64,000 bases of DNA from Pilatotrama ljubarskyi (Eukaryota > Basidiomycota > Agaricomycetes > Polyporales > Polyporaceae): NCBI GenBank assembly GCA_022385805.1, contig MU277678.1:479413-543412 (forward strand), given 5' to 3'. Under the pieces are notes generated by a model. That model did not search any database, was not told the DNA's origin, and worked only from the letters and a program-made list of their open reading frames with translations. Below, piece by piece: positions 41,457 to 53,480 of this stretch. Made by a program: the position numbers and the translations under genes. Every line of letters begins with the position of its first letter. Positions within the stretch are counted from its first letter, which is position 1.

Positions 41457-42289
41457 TCATGACGGCCTCGAGGGGTTGATGTTCACCTCAGTCCCATCAT
41501 CCGCAATAACTTTGAAACGGACTGACAGAACGTCAGAGCAGGACAACACAAGAGTCAAGTTCGTGCTCACGGATCTCGAATGGCTGTCCCTTCTCCCTCC
41601 GTATGCTGGTGAAGTACAGGGTACCTGCACCTGCTCGACATAGTCAGCAATCGCATCCGCAGTGCAAGCAAGATCGTAGATGCCTTTGTGCCCCTTCACT
41701 CGGAAGCTGAGGTCAATGTTGCCCCCGGGCATATGGATCTATGTGGCCCCTCAGAGACTGCTGCACCTCGAACGCAAGGAACACGCACCGCGCCGCTGAT
41801 CCAGGGGTCGCCGTTCATCCACCACACAGGTTCAGGGCGGATAGCCTCGCCGAGCACCTCGCGCAGCTCCGGGCTCTCGCGGATGGTGCTCATGATCTGC
41901 TGCATGACGGACGAGGAGAGCTTCTCCTGGTTCGTGACGAAGACCATGAAGACCGCCCAGGCGCTCACGCCGACCACGCCCAGGGCGAGGATGGCGGGCC
42001 ACTTGCTCTGTCCGGAGGCTCTCGTATAAGCAATGGCTGGAACGCGGGGACATTAAGGAGAGGGAATGACCTGGAGAGGGGGAAGGTCGCGCTGGTGCTT
42101 TGGTCGCGAGTAGTAGATCCCCGGCCGCGCGGTCTTGTCGAACACCTCCGCTTCTGGGAGGGGTTTGTGCTGTTCCCTCTCTGTAGAACCCGGGGTTGTC
42201 GCGAATCGTGCGCGTAATGAGGGTAATGAGCGCAGGTTCTGTACCCGCGGAACGCGGGCGGCGGTCCGTAGGGGGAGGCGGATAGACAT
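41457..42289 (-). CDS. COA1: Cytochrome oxidase assembly factor Coa1
   Basis: Inner-mitochondrial-membrane factor for early assembly of Cox1 into cytochrome c oxidase. The start at 42289 gives a basic presequence (MSIRLPLRTAARVPRVQNLR), then EVFDKTARPGIYYSRPKHQRDLPPLQ. After an intron comes a membrane segment (VVGVSAWAVFMVFVTNQ) and the Coa1 domain: SSSVMQQIMSTIRESPELREVLGEAI, PVWWMNGDPWISGAV, HMPGGNIDLSFRVKGHKG, then a fragment with ISFTSIRREKGQ-type strands and RFKVIADDGTEVNI. The WW plus GxIxxxxGxIDLSFxVKG pattern is typical of the family. The stop is at 41457-41459. It is divergent from COG6 by 195 bp. I infer three introns by eye; the exon between 41560 and 41640 is the least certain. 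Confidence 0.85.
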
Positions 42290-42484
42290 TGTCGGGCGAT
42301 TCGTTCGAGCTCGCAACCAGGAGTGACTACGAGTAGTAGGACTCCAGACGAGAATCCAGAGCAGTTGTGGAGGTAGGAGTCCAAGGAGCAGTTCCGAGTC
42401 CAGCGCCGACGGCGCACGCGTCCGAGTGCGGGGTGAGGTCACGTCCCGGCGTGCGGGGTCGCGCGGGCGGCAACGCGCCTCCGC

Positions 42485-45206
42485 ATGACCACCGCCATCT
42501 CACCCTCCGCCTCGTCCTCGCGCCTCCAGGGACACTCATCGACGCTCTCGCACCAGGGGCAGGCGCAGAATCCGATCTCCTTACGACTCTACAAGGTTCT
42601 CGGCGCAAGCTTTGACGACGATGCGACCCGCGAGGCGCTCGATACCCTCGCGGAGCTGTACGCTCCCCCGCCTTCTGCTGGCAGGGAGGCAGAGGGCAGG
42701 GATGTGAAGCACGATGTTGAGCGGAACGGCGATGAATATGCAGATGATGAGCCTGAGGTGAACGGGGCGAGGCCGACGGGGCTGGTCGCGCCTGCGGGCG
42801 TGCAGGAGAATGTCGCGGGAGATATTGCGGCGCGGGCGAGGAAGAACCTCCGGCGGGACGTGGAGAGCAAGCTTGCAGAATCAAGCAAACAGTTCTTGAG
42901 GGCGTTTGGAGAGGTTGACAAGGTAGACCCTGCGTCTATGACATTAAACGGATTTGCGAAGCTGAAGGGGACGCGATCTAGCATCTAGATACCCTGCAGG
43001 AGCACATTGGGCTCATGCGTGTCCGATGCGACGAGGCCCAGTCTCAACTACACGAGACGAATGAAGCTTGCAAGTCTCTACTCGACCGTGCAGGTAGTCT
43101 ACGCGAAGAGCGGTGCGTCCTGCCTAGACGTTCCTCGCGTATGCAGTAGCTTATATGCATTTGCAGACAAGGCGTCGCCCTCCGACAATCCATAATTTCC
43201 CTCTTCCTCTCCCGCTTCACCCTCTCCCAATCCGAAAAAGACGCCATCGCATCGCGAGACGTCCCCATTGGGCCGACATTCTTCGCCGCCATGGACAAAG
43301 CCGCGCGCATCCAAGCCGACTGCCGCGTCCTCCTCACCGCCTCCCTAACACTTCCCCCTCCTCCCGGCCCTGGTCCTGGAGCAGATGAAGGCGAGGACGG
43401 GGACGACAGAGCGACGAAGGCGGGGCGCGACATATTAGCGGCGACGGCTGCTCAGCTCGAGCAGGCGTACGACAAGATCTTCCGCTGGTGCTGTTTCGAG
43501 TTCCGGCAGATGGGCCGCGACGCGAGCCTGGACGTGTCCCCGACAATGCGCGAGGCCGTGAAAAGACTGCGTGACAGGCCGGAGCTCCTCATGTGTGTCC
43601 TCACCTAAACCCGTCCTGATGTGAACCGAGCTGACAAGTGCTGGACGATAGGGAGGCGCTCACCTATATGTCGCAGACCCGTCAAGCGACGCTGCTCTCT
43701 GCCTTCATGGACGCGCTTACGCGCGGTGGTCCGGGAGGACTGCCGCGCCCCATCGAACTGCACGCACACGACCCATTGCGGTACGTCGGGGATATGCTCG
43801 CATGGGTGCACCAGGCGATCGCCGCCGAGCGCGAGTTCCTTGAAAGCCTTTTCGGGGTGCGCGACGCGCGCCGTATGGTCGGTTCCGTCCGCGCGTTTGG
43901 CGCGAGCGAGGAAGAGAACTGGATCGCGGAGCTCATGGACGGCGCCGTGAGGGGCCTGTGCGGGCCGCTGAAGGTGCGCGTGCAGCAGACGGTGCGCTCG
44001 CAGGAGAGCAGTATCACGTCGTACAAGATCGCGAACCTGCTGCAGTTTTACACCGTAACGATGCAGCGGACGATCGGGAAGGCGGCGCTCTTGAGCAAGA
44101 CCCTCGAAGAGTGCGTGTCGTCTTTCGCGTGGTATCGAGTACTCGGCTAATTGTGCCATTCAGGCTGACAGAGCTCGCGTACTCCATTTTCTACGGGGCT
44201 ATCGAGGCCCAGGGCCGTTCGCTTTTACGCGTGTCCCTCGTGAGTATGAGCTTCTCTGGTGGCTCCGCAGGCTGCTGACCCATGCCATAGGATCTGGATG
44301 ACGCAAGCGTATCACCGCCCTTGACCATCTTGGACCACGCACAGGTGCTTCGAGAGATGATGGTTGTCTACGAGTCGTCTCTGCTTGGGGACGAGAAGGA
44401 GGAGGAGCTGCAGGCGGGCTTCCGGGACATCCTCGACAAGATGGTCGACCCGGCGCTGGAGATGACGCTCACGCAAGCGGAGGAGAAGAAGCGCCAGCGG
44501 CCGGGATGGGACAAGGCGGTGTTCGTGCTGAACACGCTAGCGTACCTGCAAAGCGTGCTGGAGCCGTTCGGGTTCACGACCGAGAAACGGGAAGTGGTAC
44601 AGGGCCTGGTGGACGCCAAGGTGCTGCAGCTTATCGAGGAACATGTGAGTCGATCGCGTCTGCGTCGCCGACCTGACGGTCTCGATCGTATCGTGTAGGA
44701 TGACGTGGATGCTGACCAGTCGTTCGGCTCAATCAGTACCGGGACGTGCTCGAGGACGCAGGATTGTCGGAGGTGGCCGCCGCATGCGATAGCCGGGCCT
44801 CGAACGTGAGTGAACGCGTTATTTGCGTCTCATATAAGAAGCACGGGCGGGACCATGCTAACGCGAGATGCATACTGTGACACAGGAGCCCCTGTCGCAT
44901 GTGCCCGCGGCGGAACCGGGTGCACTGCAGAGCGCACTGCGCCGATTCTCAGAATGGCTGAGCGGGCCGGAGGTGGTGCAGTCGCGACGGCTGGGACAGC
45001 TAAGGGTGCAGAGCGTGGCTGCGCGGGTGCATCAGGCTGCACTGGAAAGAGTTGCGGAGACGTACGAGCGGATCTGCGAGGAGGTGAAGCGTGCGGAGAA
45101 CAAGTACGAGGCGGGTGCGACGCTGCTTGGGAGCGAGCGGCCGTTTGGGCAGGTGCGGCTGTTGTGGCAGATCTTTGGGTTGCCGCAGGAGCGCGGAGAG
45201 TCATAG
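42485..45206 (+). CDS. COG6: Conserved oligomeric Golgi complex subunit 6
   Basis: Subunit of the COG tether for retrograde intra-Golgi vesicle traffic. It starts MTTAISPSASSSRLQGH with a serine-rich leader, then NPISLRLYKVLGASFDDDATREALDTLAELY, which is the COG6 N-terminal signature. A coiled-coil part follows (NLRRDVESKLAESSKQFLRAFGEVDKLD-type heptads around 42840-43110). The large helical C-terminal domain contains ALTYMSQTRQATLLSAFMDALTRGG, PLRYVGDMLAWVHQAIAAEREFLE, ITSYKIANLLQFYTVTMQRTIG, LKTLEE, and WDKAVFVLNTLAYLQSVLEPF. It ends LWQIFGLPQERGES with TAG at 45204-45206. About eight introns, one of which separates short exons around 44700-44890. A long Gly/Pro/Asp insert lies near 43355-43420. 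Confidence 0.88.
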
Positions 45207-45539
45207 CAGACGATGTATACACTATGAGCTCGAGAGTGTCGTCAACGCATGCGTCTGCACACACGTCAGTTCGCAGGAGCGGGCGCGCGGGAATAAACTT
45301 TGGGAGGCGTGGAACGGGACGGCGGCGCAGGGGGGACGCGGGCGTCTGTGGCTGTGCTGGCCAGGCTGTTATGGAAATGTGGTTGCGATATCTTTTGCGT
45401 CATTGCTTTCATCATCCTCGGTCCGCCCACTTGGCACAGTTCGCGCGCACTGCAGCCATTTAACGTTCCCGTCCCCGTCTCCCCCGTCCCTCTCGCCTCC
45501 GTCGTCGCCGTCGTCAACAGCCCGCTCGTCGGCGAAACA
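45207..45539. promoter_or_regulatory. Tandem gap holding the heat shock factor B promoter
   Basis: 333 bp. The last 80 bp before the start at 45540 are C/T-rich (for example cccgtccccgtctcccccgtccctctcgcctcc), as in fungal core promoters. I found no nGAAnnTTCn heat shock element by eye. Confidence 0.4.
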
Positions 45540-47818
45540 ATGTCGCTCGACACCCAGGTCGCCCTCGCCCGTCCGCCCCGCGGCGAATCAACCCATCTCT
45601 CGCGCGCGGCAAGACAGGTCGTGCCGCCGTTCCTGCAGAAGCTATACGAGTCCGTCCCCTTCCTCGTCCTTCTCCGTCCTTCCCCGCTCACACAGAGCCT
45701 CTCCTCCGCCGCGTGTCTCTTCTAATCGTCTAGAATCGTCAACGACCCTGCCAACGAGGAGCTCATCCGCTGGTCAGATAACGGCGACTCTTTTTACGGT
45801 ACGTCGTCTTCTTTGTGAAAACCTTTTTTCGCGTCCGTCCGTCCTCCCCCTTCGAGCCCTCGGCTCATCGCTCATCGCTGCGCACAGTCCTCAACCATGA
45901 AAAGTTTGCGCGCGAGGTCCTCGGCCGCTGGTTCAAGCACCAGAAGTTCGCGTCCTTTGTGCGGCAGCTGAACATGTACGGGTTTCACAAAATTCCTCAC
46001 CTGCAGCAAGGCGTCCTGAAGAGCGACACTGACACCGAACCCTGGCACTTCGAACATCCCAATTTCCACCGCGGTCAGCCAGACCTCCTCTGCCTCATTC
46101 AGCGTAAGAAGCAGCCCTCCCACAACAGCGAGGATGCCGCCGCCCTGGACGTCAACGACCCCAACGCCGCCACCAACGGCCTCACCAGCGTCCCTCCCGG
46201 CCACCTCTTGGACGTAAACTCCCTCGTTAACGGCATCGCCGCCATCAAGCGCCACCAGCAGGCCATCTCTGCCGACCTTTCCACTCTGAAGCAGTCCAAC
46301 GACGCCCTCTGGAAGGAAGCCGTCGCCGCCCGCCAGCGCCACGCAAAGCACCAGGACACGATCAACCGCATCCTCAAGTTCCTCGCCGGCGTTTTTGGCC
46401 ACACGGACGAGTCTGGCCACTCTAGCGATGGATCGCACTCGCCACCTCAGGTCACGCCTCGCATACGGCAGAGGCTCATGATCGGCGACAGCAGGCCCAC
46501 CAAGGCAAGGCATGTTGACATCGTTGAAGTTGAGGATGACGAAGCCGACCTCATTCCACACAAGAGGAGCAGGACACCTTTTCATGGTGAGTATGGCGGG
46601 GTGTACACCTTTTCTGCGAACTGTGGCGTACTGATCATATGGTGTTGTGAAGATCAATACGCTACTATTGAGACCATCGAAGGTTCCGTGTCTTCACCGT
46701 CAATCGTAGAGTCGATCGCGCCGTCGGAGCCCTTTTCTCCGAGATCGGAAGGATCCCCCGACAAGAATAGGAGCCCCCCCGTACGCCCCGCCGAGGTATT
46801 CTCAGGATCCAACGTCTCGAATGCTCCTCCTCCCCGTCCCTCCATCTCCCGCTCGAATTCATCGCGGCCTTCCCCGCCTGCCAATGGCAATGCCCCGCCG
46901 TTCGCACTTCCAAACGGGCAGAACCACAACGACACGATGTGGCAAGCTGCTCTGCAGCACATGATGCAGTCCCCCGGGCAGTTCCAGCGAATCGTCCATG
47001 CGTTCGCCAACCAGCAACAGCCTTATCCGGGACTCTCGCCCGGCAGCAACGCCGTGCTCTCCCCGTATGACCCTGCCCAGGCAGAATACAACCGGTGGCA
47101 GAACCAGCCGGTGGCGTCGAGCTCCACCGCCCCCAACGGGCAGTCCCTTCTCGCGCACGCCGAGGACCCGTCCATGCAGCTCCTCATGGACGAGTCCGCG
47201 CGTCTGCACAAGTCGTATCGCGACGCGCACGAGATCGACGCGGACATGGACATGCTGCAGACGTCCATTGACTCGCTCATCCAGAACCTCGGCATCGACC
47301 CCGGCACCCTCGCGCAGCCGCACGACGAGCTCGGCAGCCCGTGCGTGAACGGCGCCACGCCCACCATTGGAGACTACCCCACCCCGCTCACGCCTGACAC
47401 GTACGCCAACGGCATGCACGGGCTCAACGGCATGGGCGGTCTCGGCACGGAGAACGCGCAGCCTGACTACCTCCTGGACTCGCTCCTCTCGCGGATTGGA
47501 GACGGGCAAGGTGGGCCAGGTGCCGGATACGGCGTTGGTGGCGGCGGTCCTATGGATTACAACGACGTGACGGACAACTACGATCACAGTGCACGGATTG
47601 ACGGCACGTCGATCGAGGAGGCGAGCACGGAGCAGCTGACGGCCTTCCTGGACGAGGCCAGCAGCGCGAGCTCCGACGCCACGCCCGTCTCCGCGAGCCC
47701 GCTCATGGGGAATGGCGCGGCCACCGCCGCGCATCCGCAGAAACGCAAGTCGGTCGACGTGCCGCTGTCCGCTACGCCTGAGGGAGCCGCGGGCAGGAAG
47801 GTGAAGCGCAAGAGATAA
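45540..47818 (+). CDS. Heat shock transcription factor B
   Basis: Second HSF of the window. The start at 45540 (MSLDTQVALARPPRGE) leads to VVPPFLQKLYE, then after an intron with GTCCGT donor IVNDPANEELIRWSDNGDSFY, then after a GTACGT intron VLNHEKFAREVLGRWFKHQKFASFVRQLNMYGFHKI, shown here in parts. The trimerisation heptads are in LVNGIAAIKRHQQAISADLS and KQSNDALWKEAVAARQRHA. A further intron, 46587-46652, is 66 nt and stop-free; it joins RTPFH to DQYATIET. The C-terminus has the paralogue-shared modules MWQAALQHMMQSPGQFQRIV and SARLHKSYRDAHEIDADMDM and ends in a basic cluster KVKRKR. It lies downstream of COG6 on the same strand. Compared with factor A it lacks the polyQ stretch. Confidence 0.93.
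46587..46652 (+). other. 66-nt stop-free intron in heat shock factor B
   Basis: GTGAGT..TGTTGTGAAG, phase 1, length divisible by three and open throughout. Retention would insert 22 residues rich in hydrophobics and cysteine between RTPFH and QYATIET. Confidence 0.65.
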
Positions 47819-49030
47819 AGGCTACGCTGGAATAGCACTTTGTCCGACGTGTGGACACGCCTTGGACGGGCTCACCGGACGCGGTCTCAGTCCGTCCCTG
47901 CAATCCCTCGCCCTACGGCCTGGATACAGCTATGCAAGCGCAATCGCGATGTACTCTCCTCCGACTCGGTCTCCTTTTCTTCCCTCGTTTCCATTTGCTC
48001 CTCTCCTCTCCTACCCGCTCTTGCTTTCCATCTCCGCCTCCTCCCTCCCTCCCTCCCTCCTCCCTCCACCGCTCTGATCCGTTTCCCCTCTCCCCTCCTC
48101 TATCTCCGAAACCCTTGACTTCCGAAAGCTACCATCTCTCCTCATTCATCTCTCCTCTTTTTCTCCTTTCCTTCTCTCCTGGGACCGACGGCGGGCACAG
48201 TGCTTGTCTGTCAGAAGCGTGCGCGCGTATGCGTTGTCTGGGGCATGCTGGGGTTGAGCGCTATGGCCAGGCTGTCAATCGGCTGGTCGGTGCGCTGTGT
48301 GTGGGTGGTTGATGGTTTGCCGCATCGGACGCGGTTGGCGTTGGCGTTGATGTTGGCGTTGGCCCTTCATGTCGCGTGGGGGCGGGAGCGGGGGCGGGTG
48401 CGCGGACGAGGTGTGTCGCATTGCTGGGGACACGGGGACACGATTATAGATGTATTTGTAGCAATATATAGTGTAATCCTATATCGACAGCTAAAATGCA
48501 GATGACACGACGAGAGGCGGGATGAGTATGAGCTGGCTCGAGTCCGAGGCCGAGTCGCAGACCAGTGAGAGCGCGAACGAAAGGACGAGGGCAGATAGTC
48601 GAGCAGTGGATGAACAAGAATATGCTAGGTGTACACGCAGCGCAGCGGTCCGTCCGGTATCCAGAATAGCCTTTAGGGTAGGATATAAACAAGAGAGAGA
48701 AGCGGGAGGCGAGAAGCAGCGTCGAGACCTCCGAAACCGGCGGAGACGGGGACTCTCGATCGGCATCCGGTATCTCAGGGAACGAGCATCGCGCACGCAG
48801 GCGAATGGTACTTAAATAAAGTGCAGACAGCCTCTTTTGATGCTCCACAATGCTGTGTCGGCCAAATGAGCGTCGCAGGGACGGCGAGGGAACAGATCGA
48901 GCGCGAACGCGGCGGCACCAGCACCTCGGCTCTCCCGTTGCCAAAACCGTCGAGCACCGAGACGCGCGCCAGGGCGACGGCGCTCTCGCGGCCACCCCCC
49001 AGCTTCCCGCTGCCGGGAGGACGGAACGGC
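47819..49030. other. 1.2-kb region between convergent HSF B and arrestin genes
   Basis: Contains a polypyrimidine tract (47955-48180), a short run of GTTGGC/GTTGAT hexamers (about 48336-48362) and AT-rich stretches near 48440-48490. There is no convincing open frame on either strand. It is too long for two ordinary 3' UTRs and may include a non-coding transcript. Confidence 0.5.
47955..48180 (+). repeat. Polypyrimidine (C/T) low-complexity tract
   Basis: About 225 bp of almost pure C and T on the plus strand, including the CTCC run ccctccctccctccctcct near 48045. It lies about 140 bp downstream of the HSF B stop. Confidence 0.8.
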
Positions 49031-52000
49031 TCAGTCGCTCCCGACGGGCACCTTCGGAGGGAGCGGCGGCGGCGGCGGGACCGACAGCAGGAAACCGTTG
49101 GGGCTGCTTGATGGTGCCCCTGCAGAACTTGGAGCACCCGAGTCGGCAGTACTCGAGCGCGACGGAGCCGCGTTCACCACAGCGGACAGCGCGCCGGGCC
49201 CGAAGGTATGCTCGCCGGGCTCGCCACTGCCTATGTCTGCACCTGAGTCGAGATCGACGTCGTCCTCACGGAGCTCTTCCGAGTCGAGCGAGGCGAGGTC
49301 CGGATCGGCAGCCTTCAGTGAGGCGAGCACGTTCGCGGGGTCTGCGCGGTCAATCGCCTCGAGCTTTGCTGCCGTCCGGAGGTCCTCTGCGCGCGTTTCC
49401 TCGATATACTCTCGAGGCGGTTTCGGCGCAAGAGGCGGAGGAGGCGGAGGCGTCGTCCAAACTGCTGTAGGCGCGGGTGAAGGAGTTTTGTGCAGGCGCT
49501 CAGTTGCCTCTGCAGAATGGTATCCATTTGAAGGCGGGGGCGACGGGTAGGGCACCTGCACCGCTCCAGCAGGGGGAACTTGCACAGGCGGCGGGGAGCG
49601 CTGCGTCCGCTCTTCAGCCTCGTACAGCGCCTTCAGCCGCGCCTTCTCCTCGGCCGCTGTGAGCGGACGCGCACCACCCGGTGTATTGGGCGACATCGGG
49701 GGAGTGGGCGGCGGTCGTCCACGAGGGCCGTTCATCATTTGAGATGCGCGTGGAGGAGGGGTTGGTGGCGGGACAGAGTTGCGTGGGGCGGCATCCTGCG
49801 CTTCGTACCGTCGGCGGAGCATCTCCTTCTCCTCGTACGCCGAAAGCGGCTGCGATGAAGGAGCGGAGAAGGGCGGCGGACGGTCCGCAGGGGGGGCTGC
49901 GTACGACTGTATGCGTGCAGCGGGCTCAGGCGACATAGGCGCCATAGGTGGCTGTTGGGAGTACGCATGCGGAGGAACTGGAGAGCCTCGGTATGGCTCT
50001 TGAGGGGGTGGGGGATGCCACTGAGGCTGAGGCTGTGGCGGTGCTTGTTGCTGCATTGCAGCAGCAGCATCCTGGGCTTCAAAGTGTCTCCGCAGGCGCT
50101 CCTTCTCAGAGAGGATCGGATGCTGCGAGGACGACCCAGAGGCCACCGCTTGGAAAGGTGGCGGCATGCCCCCTGGCGGAGCGTACGAGGTCGGAAGGGA
50201 AAGAGGCTGAGATTGAGGCTGAGAGTACGATTGCGAAGGAGCGGGGGAGCCAGCTTGTGGCGAGGCGGGGTAAAGAGCGTTGTAGGGCATGGGCTCGGCG
50301 TTGCCGGGCACCCGGCCGTAGTGCGCAGTCTGCGTCTGGTAGACCGCGTTCTTGGCCTCGTAGTAGCGCGCCAGCATCGCCTTCTCGTCTGCTGCAGAGA
50401 GCAGACTCGGCGTCGTGGACTGTCGTGCTGGCGTGGGACTCGCGATCGGACTGGCGACCGCGGGAGATATCGGGGAGGCCATACCAACCGGGGCGGGAGG
50501 CGGGGTGACAGCTGGGTCGGGAGCACCCGAAGGAACGATTGGTCGGTTTATGGCGGACATGGCTTCGGAGAAGAGTGCGGCTCCGGGAGACATCCCGGGA
50601 CTTCTGGCGGCGGCCATGGATACAGAGCTAACGACACGAGCGTTCGAGTAGGAGGCGTCCTGCGAGCCGTCAAAGCTGCGCGCACGCGCGACGGCCGCCT
50701 GCGCTTGCTGATACAGACGCGCTTTCTCTTCCTCGGCCGTCGGCCACCGCGTGGTGGGCTTGCTGGGAGGAGGGGTGCCGACGGGTGCACTGCTGCCGCT
50801 GCCAGCGCCTGAAGCGACAGGCTGCGTGAGTGAGGTCTGCTTGACTGTCAGTCCAGCCTAATCAGCACAAAAACTGCGGGATCCGTACCTCTGAGGCATT
50901 GGAGGTGGTGATAGAACGCCCTTGCACGCGCTCGACGTTCGCAACGGCAAGCTCATACAAGCGCTTCTTCTCCTCTTCCGCAGTGGCCCACCTCTGCCCT
51001 AGCGGGGACGTGGACGGTTTGGGTGGCGCGGGACTTCCTGCATTCGTAGAAGACGTAGGCTTCGGGGTAGGGTCAGGAGGAGTAGCGATCGCAGTCGGGC
51101 TCTCCATAATCACAGACGGCGGTCTCTTCGCGATCTCCTGCTCGACTTCTTTGTGCTCGTCTTCAGTCAAATTCACGAGCGTCAAGCGTCCCGAAGGGTT
51201 CCCTCGACCGCTGCTGGAGCGCGGGCGCGCCGCAGGGACCGAGTTCGTCTCGGACGAAGCAGCGCTGCCGCCACCGCCCCGAGACGAAGACGCGTTATTC
51301 GCTGCAAGGTTGATCGCGCCGATAGTCTGCGCGGCGAACGAGGAACGGTCGTGGTCGAAGCTCTTCTTGCGCGAGCCGAATTCGTCCGCGAACCCAAACC
51401 GGTCCTTGTTCGCCTTGTCGGCAATGGGCGAGGTGGCGAACTGCCCGAAAGCGGGCTTGGGCGAGCGCAGGTCTGACACGGACGACTTGTTATCAATGGA
51501 GCTGGAGTTGGCGTGCGAAGAGGCCGTGCGGCCACTGGAGGTGTTCGGGGGTGGTGCGATGAGTGACTGTTTGCCCATGAGTGCTGGTGCGAACTGTCCG
51601 GGTTGGGTGCGCGAGTGATGTTGCGAGTCCGCCTGACCGGGCAAGGAGACGTTGAAGGCGTGCCCTATCCGTCTACGGCGAAAAACATGAGCAGCCGTAG
51701 ACTGAAACAAGCCGGTCGGTAGACGTACCTCATCGCTTCAAGAGACACGGCTCTACACCATCCCTCATCAGTAATACGCATGACGCCGTAATGAACGCAA
51801 CGCACCTTGGCCAGTTCGAGATCATCACCGGAAGGTCCATTGTAACCGGCTGGCCCGTGTTCATCAACGCTTTCACTGTTAGCACGTACGTGATATCAAT
51901 GTGGCGCGCAGCGTTGATCGTCGCCGACGTATGGTGGCTCGGGATCGTGACGCTCAGCTCGGCCTTGTGCTGCGTGCCGCCGTACAGCGTCGCGTTCACG

Positions 52001-53480
52001 GGTACCTTCTGCTCGCCGATGCTCGCGACCTTGATCTGCGGGCTACCCTTCTTGCCTTGCGAATGCGGCCCCGCGCGGAACACGGTCGTCTCGCGCAGCA
52101 TGAACTCGAACCCGCGCAGCATGACGGTGTGCACCGTGTCCGACTTGACAGTCGCCATGACCACGACGCGGTCGCCGGGCCCGTAGCAGGTGTGCGCACG
52201 CTCGACAACGAGAGTCACCCCGTCCTGCGAGTGCGTGCGCGTCTCGGGCTGCGAGTAGATGGGCCACGTCGAGTGCAGCTCGTGCTTGTCGATGATAATC
52301 GGCGACGCTGTCGCGGTAATCGTGGGCTTGTCGCGTCGGAGGAATCCCCTAGTACGCGGTCAGCGTGTGAGGCTGTTTCCTCCGGTGTCCCGCACTCACT
52401 TCTTTCCCTGTACGCATATTGATGCGATGAGTTCGTACTTGATTCCAGCTGGATCGACGCGTCAGTACGGGCTCCCCGAGGGACAGGCAGTCAAGAAAGA
52501 GGTGCAAGGTATGCGGTGGTATAGACGACTTTGATCGAGACGTCAACAGATCGCGCTTAGGCTGTCACTGAAGCTGTCGATGGCCCAAACTCAAACGGCC
52601 GAAGCTCCCCTCAACACGTCAGCGTAAATGTCAGTGCGGATAGATGATGATTCCCTGGTCCATTCGTGGGCCGCAACTAGAACCCTAAGGGCCGGGAAAG
52701 GTATTGCGGCCGTGCAGCATCTTGTCTGGTCTAACCGGGCACATGGCACCTCCACAGCCAAGCATCTGCGACCGGAAGCGCAAGGCGACAGAGCAGGCAT
52801 TACCGCATTCGCCGGAGCAAGATGCTCATGAACGGGTGATGATGCCGGCAGTTGCGAGGGGAGGCGAGACAGTCCCGACCGAGATGAGAGCCAAGACGAC
52901 AGCTTACCTCCTTTCTCTAGCGAGATGGTAGGGGGTATGGACTCTGGTATCCGGATGAAGAAGGGAAAGTCATTCTGCGCGACGGTGAGTATGGCAGCAG
53001 ATGAACAGGAGACGCTAGTGAAGGGCGCACAGTATGCAGGGTGTTGTACTCGTCGTTGGGAGACTGCCAGAGATTGATGGGGCTCTGACCGACGAAGTCG
53101 AAGAACGTGTTGGCGACCCCGCCGCCTGGGAGGGTCTCAATCTTCCTGAGCTCAATGCGAACCCACTTCGCCTTCACGCCCTGGGGTCCCACCCTAACCT
53201 CGATGGCCTGCAAGACGTGTTGGAGGAGTGCAGACAAGATAGTGGTAATACACGCACGCCTTTCACCGCGGCCTGAGGACGGTTAGAGCCTCCAGGAGGT
53301 ATACCGGGATAGCCTGGTCAAAATGGCAGAGTGTTAATGCGAGACCTGGGTTCCGTGGTCACCGGGAGCAGACCTTGAACGAAGTCAACATTAGGAGGCG
53401 GCCGTAACGTTCTGCAGTCTGCGTGAGTGCGGTTCGCAAGGCAGAGATGGAGCTCGGACGTACAACTTGGGCTGGGACAT
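49031..53480 (-). CDS. Arrestin-domain protein with long repeat-bearing proline-rich tail
   Basis: Arrestin-fold adaptor, probably a cargo adaptor for ubiquitin ligases in endocytosis as in yeast ARTs (inferred). The start at 53480 gives MSQPKL, spliced at a GTACGT donor to TLRPPPNVDFVQ, then GYPGIPPGGSNRPQAAVKG and AIEVRVGPQGVKAKWVRIELRK (arrestin N-lobe). The region IRIPESIPP and YELIASICVQGKK follows, then the C-lobe in 51730-52260 (VTLVVERAHTCYGPGDRVVV, HHTSATINAARHIDITYVL, DLPVMISNWP). From 51700 down to 49031 the protein is a low-complexity tail of about 850 residues, rich in P, S, A and Q. Six copies of a charged helical motif of the type (L/W)(S/T)A.EEK.RL...YEA lie in it. It ends PPKVPVGSD. 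A PPxY-type motif was not clearly seen. Divergent from ATG9 by 480 bp. Confidence 0.82.
49606..50992 (-). repeat. Six-copy charged helical motif in the arrestin tail
   Basis: Copies near 50930-50992 (WATAEEEKKRLYELAVANV), 50700-50748 (WPTAEEEKARLYQQAQAAV), 50346-50405 (LLSAADEKAMLARYYEAKNA), 50065-50125 (ILSEKERLRRHFEAQDAA), 49791-49852 (PLSAYEEKEMLRRRYEAQDA) and 49606-49668 (PLTAAEEKARLKALYEAEER). Spacers are proline-rich and unequal. Confidence 0.8.

Noticed and set aside
48336..48362. GTTGGC/GTTGAT hexamer run
   Set aside because: Only about four units; too short to support a microsatellite or functional call.
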